From Chitinophagaceae bacterium (GTDB lineage: Bacteria > Bacteroidota > Bacteroidia > Chitinophagales > Chitinophagaceae): a stretch of 64,000 bases of DNA. This document shows positions 54,306 through 62,593 of the stretch, piece after piece. How positions within the stretch are numbered: position 1 is the first letter of the stretch; the number at the start of each line of letters is the position of its first letter. A model generated the notes under the pieces. The model was not told the DNA's origin and searched no databases. It worked only from the letters and a program-made list of their open reading frames with translations. The stretch covers positions 62,001 to 126,000 of the forward strand of contig JAHBTK010000003.1 in the NCBI GenBank assembly GCA_019638625.1, written 5' to 3'. The position numbers were made by a program, and so were the translations under genes.

Positions 54306-54692
54306 ATGAACCTGTATGTAGGCAACCTCTCATGGAACATGACTGAGGACGACCTGAGAAATTTATTTGAACAGTATGGTACTGTTACATCCATCAAAAT
54401 TGTTAAAGACCGCGAAACCGGAAGAAGCAAAGGCTTTGGCTTCGTAGAGATGGAAAATGACACAGAAGCGCAGAACGCGCTAAGCAGCCTGTATGACAAA
54501 GAAGTATTGGGTAGAAAAATCGTAATCAACGAAGCCCAGGAAAGACCGGCGAAACCCGGCGGTGGCGGCGGCTTTAAGAAACGCGGCTTCGGCGGTGGAG
54601 GTGGCGGCGGCTACAACAAAGGCGGTGGCGGAGGGTATCGCGATCGCGGAGGATACAATAAGAGAGATTATAATAGCAATAACGACTACTAA
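54306..54692 (+). CDS. Glycine-rich RNA-recognition-motif protein
   Basis: A 128-residue RNA-binding protein. Residues 1-80 form one RRM domain with RNP2 LYVGNLSW (3-10) and RNP1 KGFGFVEM (about 42-49). Residues 85-128 are Gly/Arg/Tyr-rich (GGGGGGYNKGGGGGYRDRGG), like plant glycine-rich RNA-binding proteins. Such proteins are common in Bacteroidota, which often lack the usual cold-shock set, and are thought to be RNA chaperones. The leader of about 150 bases is long for the phylum and may regulate it. Confidence 0.92.
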   Translation: MNLYVGNLSWNMTEDDLRNLFEQYGTVTSIKIVKDRETGRSKGFGFVEMENDTEAQNALSSLYDKEVLGRKIVINEAQERPAKPGGGGGFKKRGFGGGGGGGYNKGGGGGYRDRGGYNKRDYNSNNDY

Positions 54693-54714
54693 ACAGATTT
54701 CTCCTCAAGCTTTT

Positions 54715-54748
54715 AAAGAGGCTATTCCGAAAAGGATAGCCTCTTTTT
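54715..54748 (+). terminator. Rho-independent terminator
   Basis: Stem 54715-54728 with 54734-54746 (one bulged T), loop GAAAA, followed by TTTTT. It ends the RRM gene. Confidence 0.88.
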
Positions 54749-54761
54749 CTTTTGACCCGGC

Positions 54762-54788
54762 AAAAAAATCCCCGGCTCAAACCGGGGA
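54762..54788 (-). terminator. Rho-independent terminator (minus strand)
   Basis: Stem TCCCCGG/CCGGGGA (54769-54775 with 54782-54788) followed on the minus strand by a T-run (54762-54768). It ends the small secreted protein gene. Confidence 0.87.
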
Positions 54789-54828
54789 CCTGTAAAACTA
54801 TAACCCAACCTTTACACCTGAGAAGCTG

Positions 54829-55272
54829 TTACTGTTTTCTTACCTTTTCGTACACACTGCTGTCGCCATTGCCTTCGTACCGTATGGTAAACCAGTGTTT
54901 CTTGCCCTCCATTTTTACAAAATAGGCCGTTCCGCTCCCTGAACTGATTTCTGTAACCATAAACGAGGTTTTATCAGAATGATTTTCGGCAATATCGGCC
55001 AGGATGTTGGTGGGCAACAACGCGGGCTGGTAAAACTTCATTGACCCGGTAATATGCCCCTTTTTGTTGTAGTAAACGATGTACCTGGTCTCGCCCTGGT
55101 AAAACCTTACCGAATAACTGTTGTCATTCTCAAACCATTTTACTTTTTGAGCATTGGTAAATGTTTCCTTAAAAGATTGCAATACCTTTTCATTAACGAC
55201 CTCGGGGTTACCTGCTGCGTTGGCGCCTGCAGTAAGCAGGGCGAATAATCCTAAAACAAATATTCTTTTCAT
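54829..55272 (-). CDS. Small secreted PepSY-like protein
   Basis: A 147-residue exported protein with signal peptide (1-19, ending ANAA). The mature part has NEKVLQSFKETFTNAQKVKWFENDNSYSVRFYQGETRYIVYYNKKGHITGSMKFY, the pattern of the small PepSY-like (DUF2874-type) beta-lactamase-inhibitor-like proteins of Bacteroidota. It probably works in the periplasm; function unknown. It is convergent with the RRM gene and ends in its own terminator. Confidence 0.72.
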   Translation of the reverse strand: MKRIFVLGLFALLTAGANAAGNPEVVNEKVLQSFKETFTNAQKVKWFENDNSYSVRFYQGETRYIVYYNKKGHITGSMKFYQPALLPTNILADIAENHSDKTSFMVTEISSGSGTAYFVKMEGKKHWFTIRYEGNGDSSVYEKVRKQ

Positions 55273-55577
55273 AACAGAATTTTTTAGATGTTGTTTTTAA
55301 TTGACGACTCAAAAATAGAAACCTCCGTAACATATAAAAGCAGAACTATACCAATGGGTGTTTCATGAAAAGAAATGTGTTCCGCAGGGCGCAATACCTA
55401 CATGCGTACACGAACAAAAAGAAGCTGTATTCCTTTTCCCTGCTGTATTTCAGGGCATGTTGCATAATGTTACCCATGCCCTGGTTAAGTTTCTGTTAAA
55501 CTGGATTTCCGGAAAAGAACCTGATAAGTTGAAACTCTTTGTAAATTGCACATCTTTGTTATACTCATTCAATTATT
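55273..55577. other. 305-base intergenic region with one promoter
   Basis: Between the divergent small secreted protein and the trans-sulfuration enzyme. I find no credible gene; one open frame (55358-55621) overlaps the enzyme start and has no family. A promoter-like TTG (55529-55531), 19-bp spacer and CATCTTTG (55551-55558) is present before the enzyme gene. Confidence 0.55.
55529..55558 (+). promoter_or_regulatory. Bacteroidota promoter for the trans-sulfuration enzyme
   Basis: TTG-N19-CATCTTTG differs from TTTG/TAnnTTTG at the first bases of both elements. It lies 19 bases before the ATG. Confidence 0.5.
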
Positions 55578-56717
55578 ATGAAAGCAGCGACCCGTTTTAT
55601 ACATGCCGGGGTACATCCTGACCCGTCTACCGGGGCCATTATGACCCCTATTTATCAAACCTCAACCTATGTGCAGGAAGCGCCGGGCAAACATAAAGGA
55701 TATGAGTACGCCCGTACACAAAACCCGACACGGACCCAACTGCAAAACGCACTGGCAGCCGCAGAAAACGGGACTTTTGGTATTTCTTTCGGCAGCGGAC
55801 TGGCAGCAACAGACACGTTGCTGAAACTTTTTAAACCCGGTGACGAGATCATCAGCACAAACGACCTGTACGGAGGCACCTATCGCCTGATGCGAAAGAT
55901 ATGGGAAGATTTCGGGCTGAAGTTTCACTTCATCGATATGAGCGATGCTGAAAACATCAAAAAATATATTTCCAAAGCCACCAGGATGATATGGGTGGAA
56001 ACACCTACCAATCCCCTGATAAGGATAATCGATATAAAAGCGTGTGCCGCTATTGCCAAAGAGGCCAACGCCCTGCTGGCGGTAGACAATACCTTTGCCT
56101 CTCCCTACCTGCAGAACCCGCTTGACCTGGGGGCAGACATTGTAATGCATTCCGCTACCAAGTATATCGGGGGGCACAGCGATGTGGTACATGGCTGTAT
56201 CATCACCAACGATAAAACCATAGCCGACCAGTTGTATTTTTTGCAGAATGCATGCGGCGCCGTACCCGGGCCACAGGATTGTTTTTTACTGCTCCGCGGG
56301 TTAAAGACCCTGCATGTGCGTATGCAGCGGCATTGCGAAAACGGAGAAAAGGTCGCCCGGTTCCTGCGGCAACACCCTAAAGTGGCAAAAGTGCATTGGT
56401 GCGGCTTTGAGGACCATCCCAACCATGTCATAGCCAAAGAGCAGATGCGTGGATTTGGGGGTATGATGAGCTTTGAACTAAAAGATAACACCGTGGAAGC
56501 GGCTGAAAAGCTGCTGGCATCTACTAAAATCTTTGCATGCGCGGAATCATTGGGCGGCGTGGAATCGCTGATTGGTCACCCCGCCAGCATGACCCATGCT
56601 TCCATTCCGCGGGAAGAAAGAATAGCCAACGGACTGGCAGACTCCCTGGTGCGCCTGAGCGTGGGCATTGAGGACGCAGACGACCTGATAGAAGATTTAA
56701 ACCAGGCTATCGGTTAA
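55578..56717 (+). CDS. Cystathionine gamma-synthase/lyase family PLP enzyme
   Basis: A 379-residue PLP enzyme of the trans-sulfuration family. PLP Lys195 is in HSATKYIGGHSDVVHG; Tyr98 in NDLYGGTYR; ETPTNPLIRIID and LGGVESLIGHPASMTHASIP are family blocks. It makes cystathionine from an O-acyl-homoserine or cleaves it to cysteine; the two activities cannot be told apart from sequence, so no symbol is given. The next gene starts one base after its stop. Confidence 0.9.
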   Translation: MKAATRFIHAGVHPDPSTGAIMTPIYQTSTYVQEAPGKHKGYEYARTQNPTRTQLQNALAAAENGTFGISFGSGLAATDTLLKLFKPGDEIISTNDLYGGTYRLMRKIWEDFGLKFHFIDMSDAENIKKYISKATRMIWVETPTNPLIRIIDIKACAAIAKEANALLAVDNTFASPYLQNPLDLGADIVMHSATKYIGGHSDVVHGCIITNDKTIADQLYFLQNACGAVPGPQDCFLLLRGLKTLHVRMQRHCENGEKVARFLRQHPKVAKVHWCGFEDHPNHVIAKEQMRGFGGMMSFELKDNTVEAAEKLLASTKIFACAESLGGVESLIGHPASMTHASIPREERIANGLADSLVRLSVGIEDADDLIEDLNQAIG

Positions 56718-56718
56718 T

Positions 56719-57492
56719 ATGCTGCAGGATGATCTGAAGAAATTTCTGGACCGGAAAGTAAAGGAATACAACACCCCTTATTTTATTAAGACAGATCCTA
56801 TATGCATTCCGCATGGCTTCAGCAAGAAGCAGGATATAGAGATCGCCGGCTTTTTTGCGGCCATCCTTGCCTGGGGTAACCGCACCATCATCATTAACAA
56901 AAGCAGGGAGCTGATGACGTTGATGGACAACAGCCCCTATGATTTTTGCAGGGATCCGGGAAAAGAAGGGCTTAAAAAAATAGCGGCTTTTAAGCACCGG
57001 ACTTTTAATGCTACCGATATCCTCTACTTCATATCCTTTCTGCAGCATCATTACCAGGTTTCTGATACACTGGAAACGGCATTTACCAACGGGATGCAAA
57101 AAGGGGATACCACCGTGGAAAACGGGTTAAGGAAGTTTCACCATTACTTCTTCGGATTAGAAGACGCTCCCGCACGGACGCGAAAACATATTGCCACTCC
57201 TGAAAAAAAATCAACCTGCAAGCGGTTGAATATGTTCCTCCGCTGGATGGTAAGAAAAGATAATACCGGGGTGGATTTTGGGATATGGAAGGATATACGT
57301 CCCTCGCAATTAATATGTCCCATTGACGTGCATGTGGCACGGGTCGCTCAGAAGTTCAGGCTGGTTACCCGCAAACAAACGGACTGGCAGGCCGCCCTGG
57401 AACTCACCAAAAACCTCAAAAAGTTATCTCCCGGAGACCCTGTAAAATATGATTTTGCTCTTTTCGGGCTCGGTGTGGTGGAAAAGTTCTGA
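56719..57492 (+). CDS. TIGR02757 family protein
   Basis: A 257-residue cytoplasmic protein of the TIGR02757 family, found mainly in Bacteroidota; function unknown. The stretches IPHGFSKKQDIEIAGFFAAILAWGNRTIIINKS, KRLNMFLRWMVRKDNTGVDFGIWKDIRPSQLICPIDVHVARVA (helix-hairpin-helix/DNA-glycosylase-like context) and KYDFALFGLGVV are conserved. The HhH-GPD-like look suggests a nucleic-acid link, but no catalytic claim is safe. It is coupled to the trans-sulfuration gene (one-base gap). Confidence 0.82.
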   Translation: MLQDDLKKFLDRKVKEYNTPYFIKTDPICIPHGFSKKQDIEIAGFFAAILAWGNRTIIINKSRELMTLMDNSPYDFCRDPGKEGLKKIAAFKHRTFNATDILYFISFLQHHYQVSDTLETAFTNGMQKGDTTVENGLRKFHHYFFGLEDAPARTRKHIATPEKKSTCKRLNMFLRWMVRKDNTGVDFGIWKDIRPSQLICPIDVHVARVAQKFRLVTRKQTDWQAALELTKNLKKLSPGDPVKYDFALFGLGVVEKF

Positions 57493-57600
57493 CCGGCTGT
57501 ATGGCGGAAAAGAACAAAGCGTTCCGAATACTCTATCCGACAAAAAGCCAACAACGGCCCGGCTTGCGATAGTTGATCTGCTACCGAGTATGAACAAACG

Positions 57601-58041
57601 CTATAATTTCGACGGGCGCCCCATTTTCTTTGCGATGTAATTATCAACCGATATAGGACCTCCTCCTTCAAAAAAGAAGAAGATCAACATCAACAAAGCC
57701 ACAATAGAGAACAACAATTCCTGCAGGTTGCCGCCGCTCCAGTTAATAAAAATAACCGCGAATGCTATTACCGGGATCAGCAGTAATGTCGTTGTCCTGG
57801 TAAATAAACCAATCACAATAAAAGTTCCTCCCAGCAGGTGCAACCAGGTAATGACCAGGATCAGCCATTCAGGGTAATCGGGAAAAACAGAAGAAGAGAT
57901 CAGATTTTGCAGCAGTACGCTGTCACGTATAAACAAGATCCCCTTGAACAACAGGGTCAACCCCAATGCGACCCTGAAAACGATTAACCACCATGGGTGA
58001 TTAACGGCACTCCACCTATTAATTCGCTGTAACGTTCCCAT
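57601..58041 (-). CDS. DoxX-family membrane protein
   Basis: A 146-residue inner-membrane protein with four helices. FRVALGLTLLFKGILFIRD and WLHLLGGTFIVIGLFTRTTTLLLIPVIAF are typical of DoxX, a family linked to thiosulfate:quinone oxidation in archaea and oxidative-stress complexes in bacteria. No redox partner lies next to it. It is convergent with TIGR02757. Confidence 0.82.
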   Translation of the reverse strand: MGTLQRINRWSAVNHPWWLIVFRVALGLTLLFKGILFIRDSVLLQNLISSSVFPDYPEWLILVITWLHLLGGTFIVIGLFTRTTTLLLIPVIAFAVIFINWSGGNLQELLFSIVALLMLIFFFFEGGGPISVDNYIAKKMGRPSKL

Positions 58042-58305
58042 AGTATTCTAATTTTATAAGTTATTAAATACCATCAAGGATTTAAAGCCGCATAATATCG
58101 TGAATAAGACCTGTACAAAGTTTACAAAAAAAAGGCCGGAAAGCCAAGTGAATTAACGGCAGGCAAAGGAATCTGTTAAAAAGGCTATCCAATGTTTCCC
58201 CGCCGGCTTTCAGGTATCCCGGTTCACCACGGGGATACAGGAAAAATCCTGTGCGGCACAAAAAATTAACAATATGCCCGGCAAAACCCGTTGATGAGGA
58301 AAACA

Positions 58306-58737
58306 TCAACTGCTATGATCCGCAATGATTTGCCACTCCCCGTTTATTTTCCGGAACAGGAGGGTAAAATGCCCCGAGAGGTCTCCTACTGAGCGGGTGA
58401 GATGGAATTTTCCAACCAGGAAGTAATATTCCGGAGAAAGCTGCTTAAGATGCAGGATAGTAAATTTCAGCTTGCCCATTTGCACCGTGTCCGAATAACT
58501 TTTCCTGTACCTTTCCAGCGTATTGTCATACCCGTACACGATCCCGTTTTTCCCGATAAACATTACGGAATCAGCCTGCCAGTAGCCTTTTACAAAATTA
58601 TCGAGATCGCCTTTATTCCAGTAGTACACCTGGTCGTCCATTACTTTTTGAATAGCTTTTTCATCTGTGTTTTGGGCAAACCCACCGATGGACAGGAGGA
58701 TGGCCAGTACCGGGAGTACTTTTTTAAGAGATATCAT
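58306..58737 (-). CDS. Exported NTF2-like (SnoaL/DUF4440-type) protein
   Basis: A 143-residue protein with a signal peptide (1-21, ending FAQ). The mature domain has the cone-shaped NTF2 pattern: IQKVMDDQVYYWNKGDLDNFVKGYWQADSVMFIGKNGIVYGYDN…FTLLFRKINGEWQIIADHSS. It probably binds a small ligand in the periplasm; no catalytic residues can be assigned. Stands alone, with no operon partner. Confidence 0.82.
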   Translation of the reverse strand: MISLKKVLPVLAILLSIGGFAQNTDEKAIQKVMDDQVYYWNKGDLDNFVKGYWQADSVMFIGKNGIVYGYDNTLERYRKSYSDTVQMGKLKFTILHLKQLSPEYYFLVGKFHLTRSVGDLSGHFTLLFRKINGEWQIIADHSS

Positions 58738-58824
58738 AACAGGTATTGAGGGGTCCGTAATCAGTATTTGTGATCACTGCATTTCCACGAAAAGAGATAA
58801 CAATGATTGTATTAATTTTGAGAG

Positions 58825-60879
58825 ATGAAGATAGTGAAGTTTTTCATCCTTTTATTGAGCATACACCCTGCTATGGGTCAGCAGGATAACGACTCGGTTC
58901 CGTCTCTTTCTGAAGTGATCATCAAAGGGTATGAATCCGGGCGGAGACTGCTGGAAACGCCTGTGGCGGTGGGAGTGGTAGGTCAGAGAGATATGCAGCG
59001 TTTCTCGCCGGTTTCGCTGGTGCCTGCTTTAAATGTTGTGCCCGGCGTGCGTATGGAAGAGCGTTCCCCGGGCAGCTATCGTTTAAGCATCAGGGGGAGT
59101 TTGCTCCGCTCGCCGTTTGGCGTCCGCAATGTGAAAATATACTGGAATGATATTCCCTTTACCGATGCCGGAGGGAACACTTATTTCAACCTGCTGGATC
59201 AGTCGGGCATACAACAGGTGGAAATATTAAAGGGACCGGGCGGCAGCCTGTATGGGGCAAATACAGGAGGAGTAGTATTGCTGCATACCAACGAACTGCC
59301 CCTGCAGGAAGATCCCTCCCATCAAACAAAACTTCAGCTTACCGCCGGCTCCTATGGATTGTTTGGCGAAAATGCCCAATGGAAATACCGGAATAAGGCT
59401 TTCAGTTCTTCCCTTACGCAAAGCCATCTGCAATCCGGTGGATACCGGGACAACACCAGGATGCGCAGGGATGTGCTGCAATGGAACGGGACCGCCCGCC
59501 TGAACGCAAAAAATGAATTGAACTGGATCATGTTGTATGCGGACATGTTCTACCAAACCCCCGGCGGATTAACGCAACAACAAATGGAAGAGAACCCGAG
59601 ACAGGCGCGGCCGGGGATGCAGGACCTGAAAGTAGCCATTTACAATAAAACAATATTAACCGGCATCAGCAATGAATACCGGTTAAATGACAAATGGAGT
59701 AATGTGACATCGATGATGTTCTCGTATACGGACTTCAGGAATCCGTTCCTGATGAACTTTGAGACAAGGGCGGAGTCCAATACAGGATTACGAAGCAAAA
59801 TGGTGTACCAGGAAAATTGGGGAAGGCATAGTATAAAACTGGCGGCAGGAGCGGAATGGACGTTTAACTACAGTGTGATCAACAACTACGGGAACAGGCA
59901 GGGAGTACAAGACACTATCCAGTATAAGGATCGTATCAGCGCGTCGCAAATATATCCATTTCTCCAAGCTGAATGGTGGCTGGATAACAGGTTTCAGTTA
60001 CAGGCGGGCACAAGCGGCAATTTCTACCGTTTCACCTACCGCAGGCCAACTGACACCGATGACAGCAGGAAGGCAAAAAGCCTGAAAGAGCAACTCCTGC
60101 CGAGGGTAGCTGCCTTATACAGGATAAGCAACAGGCTTTCCGTGTACAGTTCCATATCCAAGGGATTTTCACCGCCGACAGTGGCTGAAATCCGCCCTTC
60201 GGAAGGCAGCATTCACAGTAATTTACAGGCTGAATATGGCTGGAATACCGAGGTAGGGGTTAAAGGCAATGCATTTAACGGGAGATGGCAGTTTGATATC
60301 ACCGCTTTTGAATTTAAGTTGCGGGACGCCATAGTGGTAAGAAGAACAAATGCCGGCGCTGATTATTTTGTAAATGCCGGTAATACCAGTCAGAAAGGAT
60401 TGGAAGTATATACCGATTACCAGGCGCTGAGAAGAGCAACAGGATTTATAAGCGATCTCAAGATTTGGAGCAGTGCAGCCGTCAATAATTTCCGGTTTAA
60501 AAGCTACATGGTAGAAAACGCCCAGGGGATGCATGATTATTCCGGTAATCGGTTGACAGGGGTGGCAAACGAAGTAGTGTCTGCAGGAGTGGATATCAAC
60601 ACCCGTCCTGGAATTTACCTGAATACATCTTTCTGTTACACTGCCGGGATACCGCTTAACGATGCCAATACAGCCTACGCTGCCGCCTACCGGTTGCTCA
60701 ATGGAAGGATAGGATGGAATAAAAAGCTTAAAAAAGTATCGCTGAATATATTTACCGGTATAGACAACGGGTTGAACCAGCTATACAGCCTCGGCAACGA
60801 CCTGAATGCCTTCGGCAATCGTTTTTTCAACCCCGCGCAGGCAAGAAATTATTATGGCGGTGTAATGTTGGGCTTATAA
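58825..60879 (+). CDS. TonB-dependent outer-membrane receptor
   Basis: A 684-residue receptor. Signal peptide 1-18 (ending AMGQ); TonB-box-like SEVIIKGYE; plug domain with LVPALNVVPGVRMEERSPGSYRLSIRGSLLRSPFGVRNVKIYWNDIPFTDAGG and GPGGSLYGANTGGVV (about 25-165); then a large beta-barrel. The RGS...RSPFG plug start is like FecA-type siderophore receptors, but the ligand is unknown. No carboxypeptidase-like N-terminal domain. It overlaps the 3' end of the convergent histidine kinase gene by 6 bases. Confidence 0.87.
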   Translation: MKIVKFFILLLSIHPAMGQQDNDSVPSLSEVIIKGYESGRRLLETPVAVGVVGQRDMQRFSPVSLVPALNVVPGVRMEERSPGSYRLSIRGSLLRSPFGVRNVKIYWNDIPFTDAGGNTYFNLLDQSGIQQVEILKGPGGSLYGANTGGVVLLHTNELPLQEDPSHQTKLQLTAGSYGLFGENAQWKYRNKAFSSSLTQSHLQSGGYRDNTRMRRDVLQWNGTARLNAKNELNWIMLYADMFYQTPGGLTQQQMEENPRQARPGMQDLKVAIYNKTILTGISNEYRLNDKWSNVTSMMFSYTDFRNPFLMNFETRAESNTGLRSKMVYQENWGRHSIKLAAGAEWTFNYSVINNYGNRQGVQDTIQYKDRISASQIYPFLQAEWWLDNRFQLQAGTSGNFYRFTYRRPTDTDDSRKAKSLKEQLLPRVAALYRISNRLSVYSSISKGFSPPTVAEIRPSEGSIHSNLQAEYGWNTEVGVKGNAFNGRWQFDITAFEFKLRDAIVVRRTNAGADYFVNAGNTSQKGLEVYTDYQALRRATGFISDLKIWSSAAVNNFRFKSYMVENAQGMHDYSGNRLTGVANEVVSAGVDINTRPGIYLNTSFCYTAGIPLNDANTAYAAAYRLLNGRIGWNKKLKKVSLNIFTGIDNGLNQLYSLGNDLNAFGNRFFNPAQARNYYGGVMLGL

Positions 60880-62433
60880 CTGCCGTTCCCCCTTCGGTAA
60901 TGTAATAAGTACTTCTGTTCCCTTCCCCAGTTGGCTGTTTATTTGTATGGAACCATCCAGCAATTGAAGGTATCTTTTAATAATGGGCAATCCCAGTCCG
61001 GTACCCTGTATATTAGACGCATTTTTACTTCGGAAAAAAGTATCAAACAGGTAAGGAATATCTTCTTCCGGTATACCAATCCCACTATCCTTTACCAAAA
61101 TTTTCAGCGTCTCATTTTTATTGGACACTTTCAGCCGAATAGGACGATGTTCGCCTGAGAACTTGATGGCATTGGACAACAGGTTCAGGAGCGTGACTTT
61201 TAATATTCTTTTGTCCGTAAAAAAGCTGTCCTCCCCTTCGTAATCAAACTCGATCGTCTGGCCGTTTTTCACCTGTGCCCGCATTTCATCCACTACTTCT
61301 TCAAAAAAGTTTTGGGGAGCAAATTCAGCGGGCGCAAAGCCTATCCTGTTTTCTTCCAGTTTCCCTAGCGACAGGAAATCTTCCAGCAACTCATTCATAT
61401 GATTTACTGCGTCCTTGATACGGGAAATGTGTTTCTCCCTCTTGGCTTCATCTTCTGTAAGCGGATATTTTGATACCAGGGTAGCCGAGGACAATATCGT
61501 ACTAAGAGGTGTTCTGAACTCGTGTGATGCCATAGAAACAAACCTGCTTTTAAGCTCATTAAGCTGCTTTTCCTTTTTCAGGGCCTCATTCAGTTCCACC
61601 TGCGAGCGTTCCAGTTTCTCCAGCGCATCTTTCAGTATGGCGGTTCTCTCTTCCACTTTTGCTTCCAGTTGCGTATTCAGTTGCTGTATTTCCTGCGTAA
61701 TAGATTCCAGCTCCCGCTGTTTCTGCTGGATATTTTTTTCAATATCCTTCCTGGTAGTGATATCTACAATAAACGCGATCACATATTGCTCCTGGTCCTG
61801 GCGGTAGTGGCTTAAACTTATTTCCACGGGAAACTCCGTACGGTCTTTTCTGACGGCATATAGATCCCTACCCGAACCCATGGTACGATTGGAAGGAGTC
61901 TTGTAAAACTGTTTCCTGAGTTCCGCATGATGTGAAAACTTAACGGGAATAAGCGTTTCAATAGGCTTACCGATCAGCTCATGCGAATCGTAACCAAAGA
62001 TCTGTTCAGCGGATGGATTAGCCAGGACGATTGTTCCTGTTCCGTCAGTAAGTAAAATGCCTTCCGTGGCATTTTCAAACAGGGAGGTCATGTGGGTACG
62101 GTCGAACTGCAGGTGTATCAGCAACGATTTGATATACCAGGCCAGCAAAGTGGCCGAAAAAAGCAGGATGATGATAAACAGGTTTTCTGTTGTTTTGATG
62201 AAAAAACCCGTTTGATACTGATGAATAACCGGGTACATGATCGCCAGGGCTATGCTCAGTACACCGGCAATGATGGTAGAATAAGCGTAGCGGATAAAAA
62301 TCGTCAAAAAGATGGCGATCAGCAAGCCTGATGTAATAATGGCATGTCCCGGAAATATATATCCCAGGATGGTAGTGGCGGCAAAAATGACAACAGCATA
62401 TATGGCGGCAGGCCCGCTCTCCAGTTTAAACAT
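60874..62433 (-). CDS. PAS-domain sensor histidine kinase
   Basis: A 519-residue membrane kinase. About five or six N-terminal helices (5-110) with little periplasmic sequence suggest intramembrane sensing. A PAS domain with PAC (about 115-235) follows, then a coiled coil (about 237-285), HisKA with the phosphorylated His in MASHEFRTPLSTIL, and HATPase_c with NLLSNAIKFSG, DSGIGIP and GTGLGLPIIKRY. No receiver domain is fused and no response regulator is adjacent, so its partner is elsewhere. It overlaps the convergent TonB receptor gene by 6 bases. Confidence 0.93.
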   Translation of the reverse strand: MFKLESGPAAIYAVVIFAATTILGYIFPGHAIITSGLLIAIFLTIFIRYAYSTIIAGVLSIALAIMYPVIHQYQTGFFIKTTENLFIIILLFSATLLAWYIKSLLIHLQFDRTHMTSLFENATEGILLTDGTGTIVLANPSAEQIFGYDSHELIGKPIETLIPVKFSHHAELRKQFYKTPSNRTMGSGRDLYAVRKDRTEFPVEISLSHYRQDQEQYVIAFIVDITTRKDIEKNIQQKQRELESITQEIQQLNTQLEAKVEERTAILKDALEKLERSQVELNEALKKEKQLNELKSRFVSMASHEFRTPLSTILSSATLVSKYPLTEDEAKREKHISRIKDAVNHMNELLEDFLSLGKLEENRIGFAPAEFAPQNFFEEVVDEMRAQVKNGQTIEFDYEGEDSFFTDKRILKVTLLNLLSNAIKFSGEHRPIRLKVSNKNETLKILVKDSGIGIPEEDIPYLFDTFFRSKNASNIQGTGLGLPIIKRYLQLLDGSIQINSQLGKGTEVLITLPKGERQL

Positions 62434-62541
62434 ATTTCAAAAATAACAAAGGAATAAATGATCGCACCGGATTTTTGCGCTTATCACTGGCGCAGGTCTC
62501 CCGATCTGTGCATGATTCACCTACCGAAAAGTCATCCGCTG

Positions 62542-62563
62542 TGCGAGGCGTCCTCGCCTCGCA
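62542..62563. repeat. Short perfect palindrome (9-bp stem)
   Basis: TGCGAGGCG (62542-62550) pairs perfectly with CGCCTCGCA (62555-62563) around loop TCCT. No T-run follows on either strand. It sits in the 160-bp gap after the gamma-glutamyltransferase gene; a REP-like repeat is possible. Confidence 0.7.
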
Positions 62564-62593
62564 TGAAATTAGCCTGTAATGCTTTTGCTGCTC

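Noticed and set aside
55358..55621. 87-codon frame overlapping the trans-sulfuration gene start
   Set aside because: No family, crosses the promoter, and overlaps a well-supported start in another frame.
58082..58309. 75-codon minus-strand frame after the NTF2-like gene
   Set aside because: Amino-acid content is random-looking, with no homology and no ribosome-binding site; treated as intergenic.
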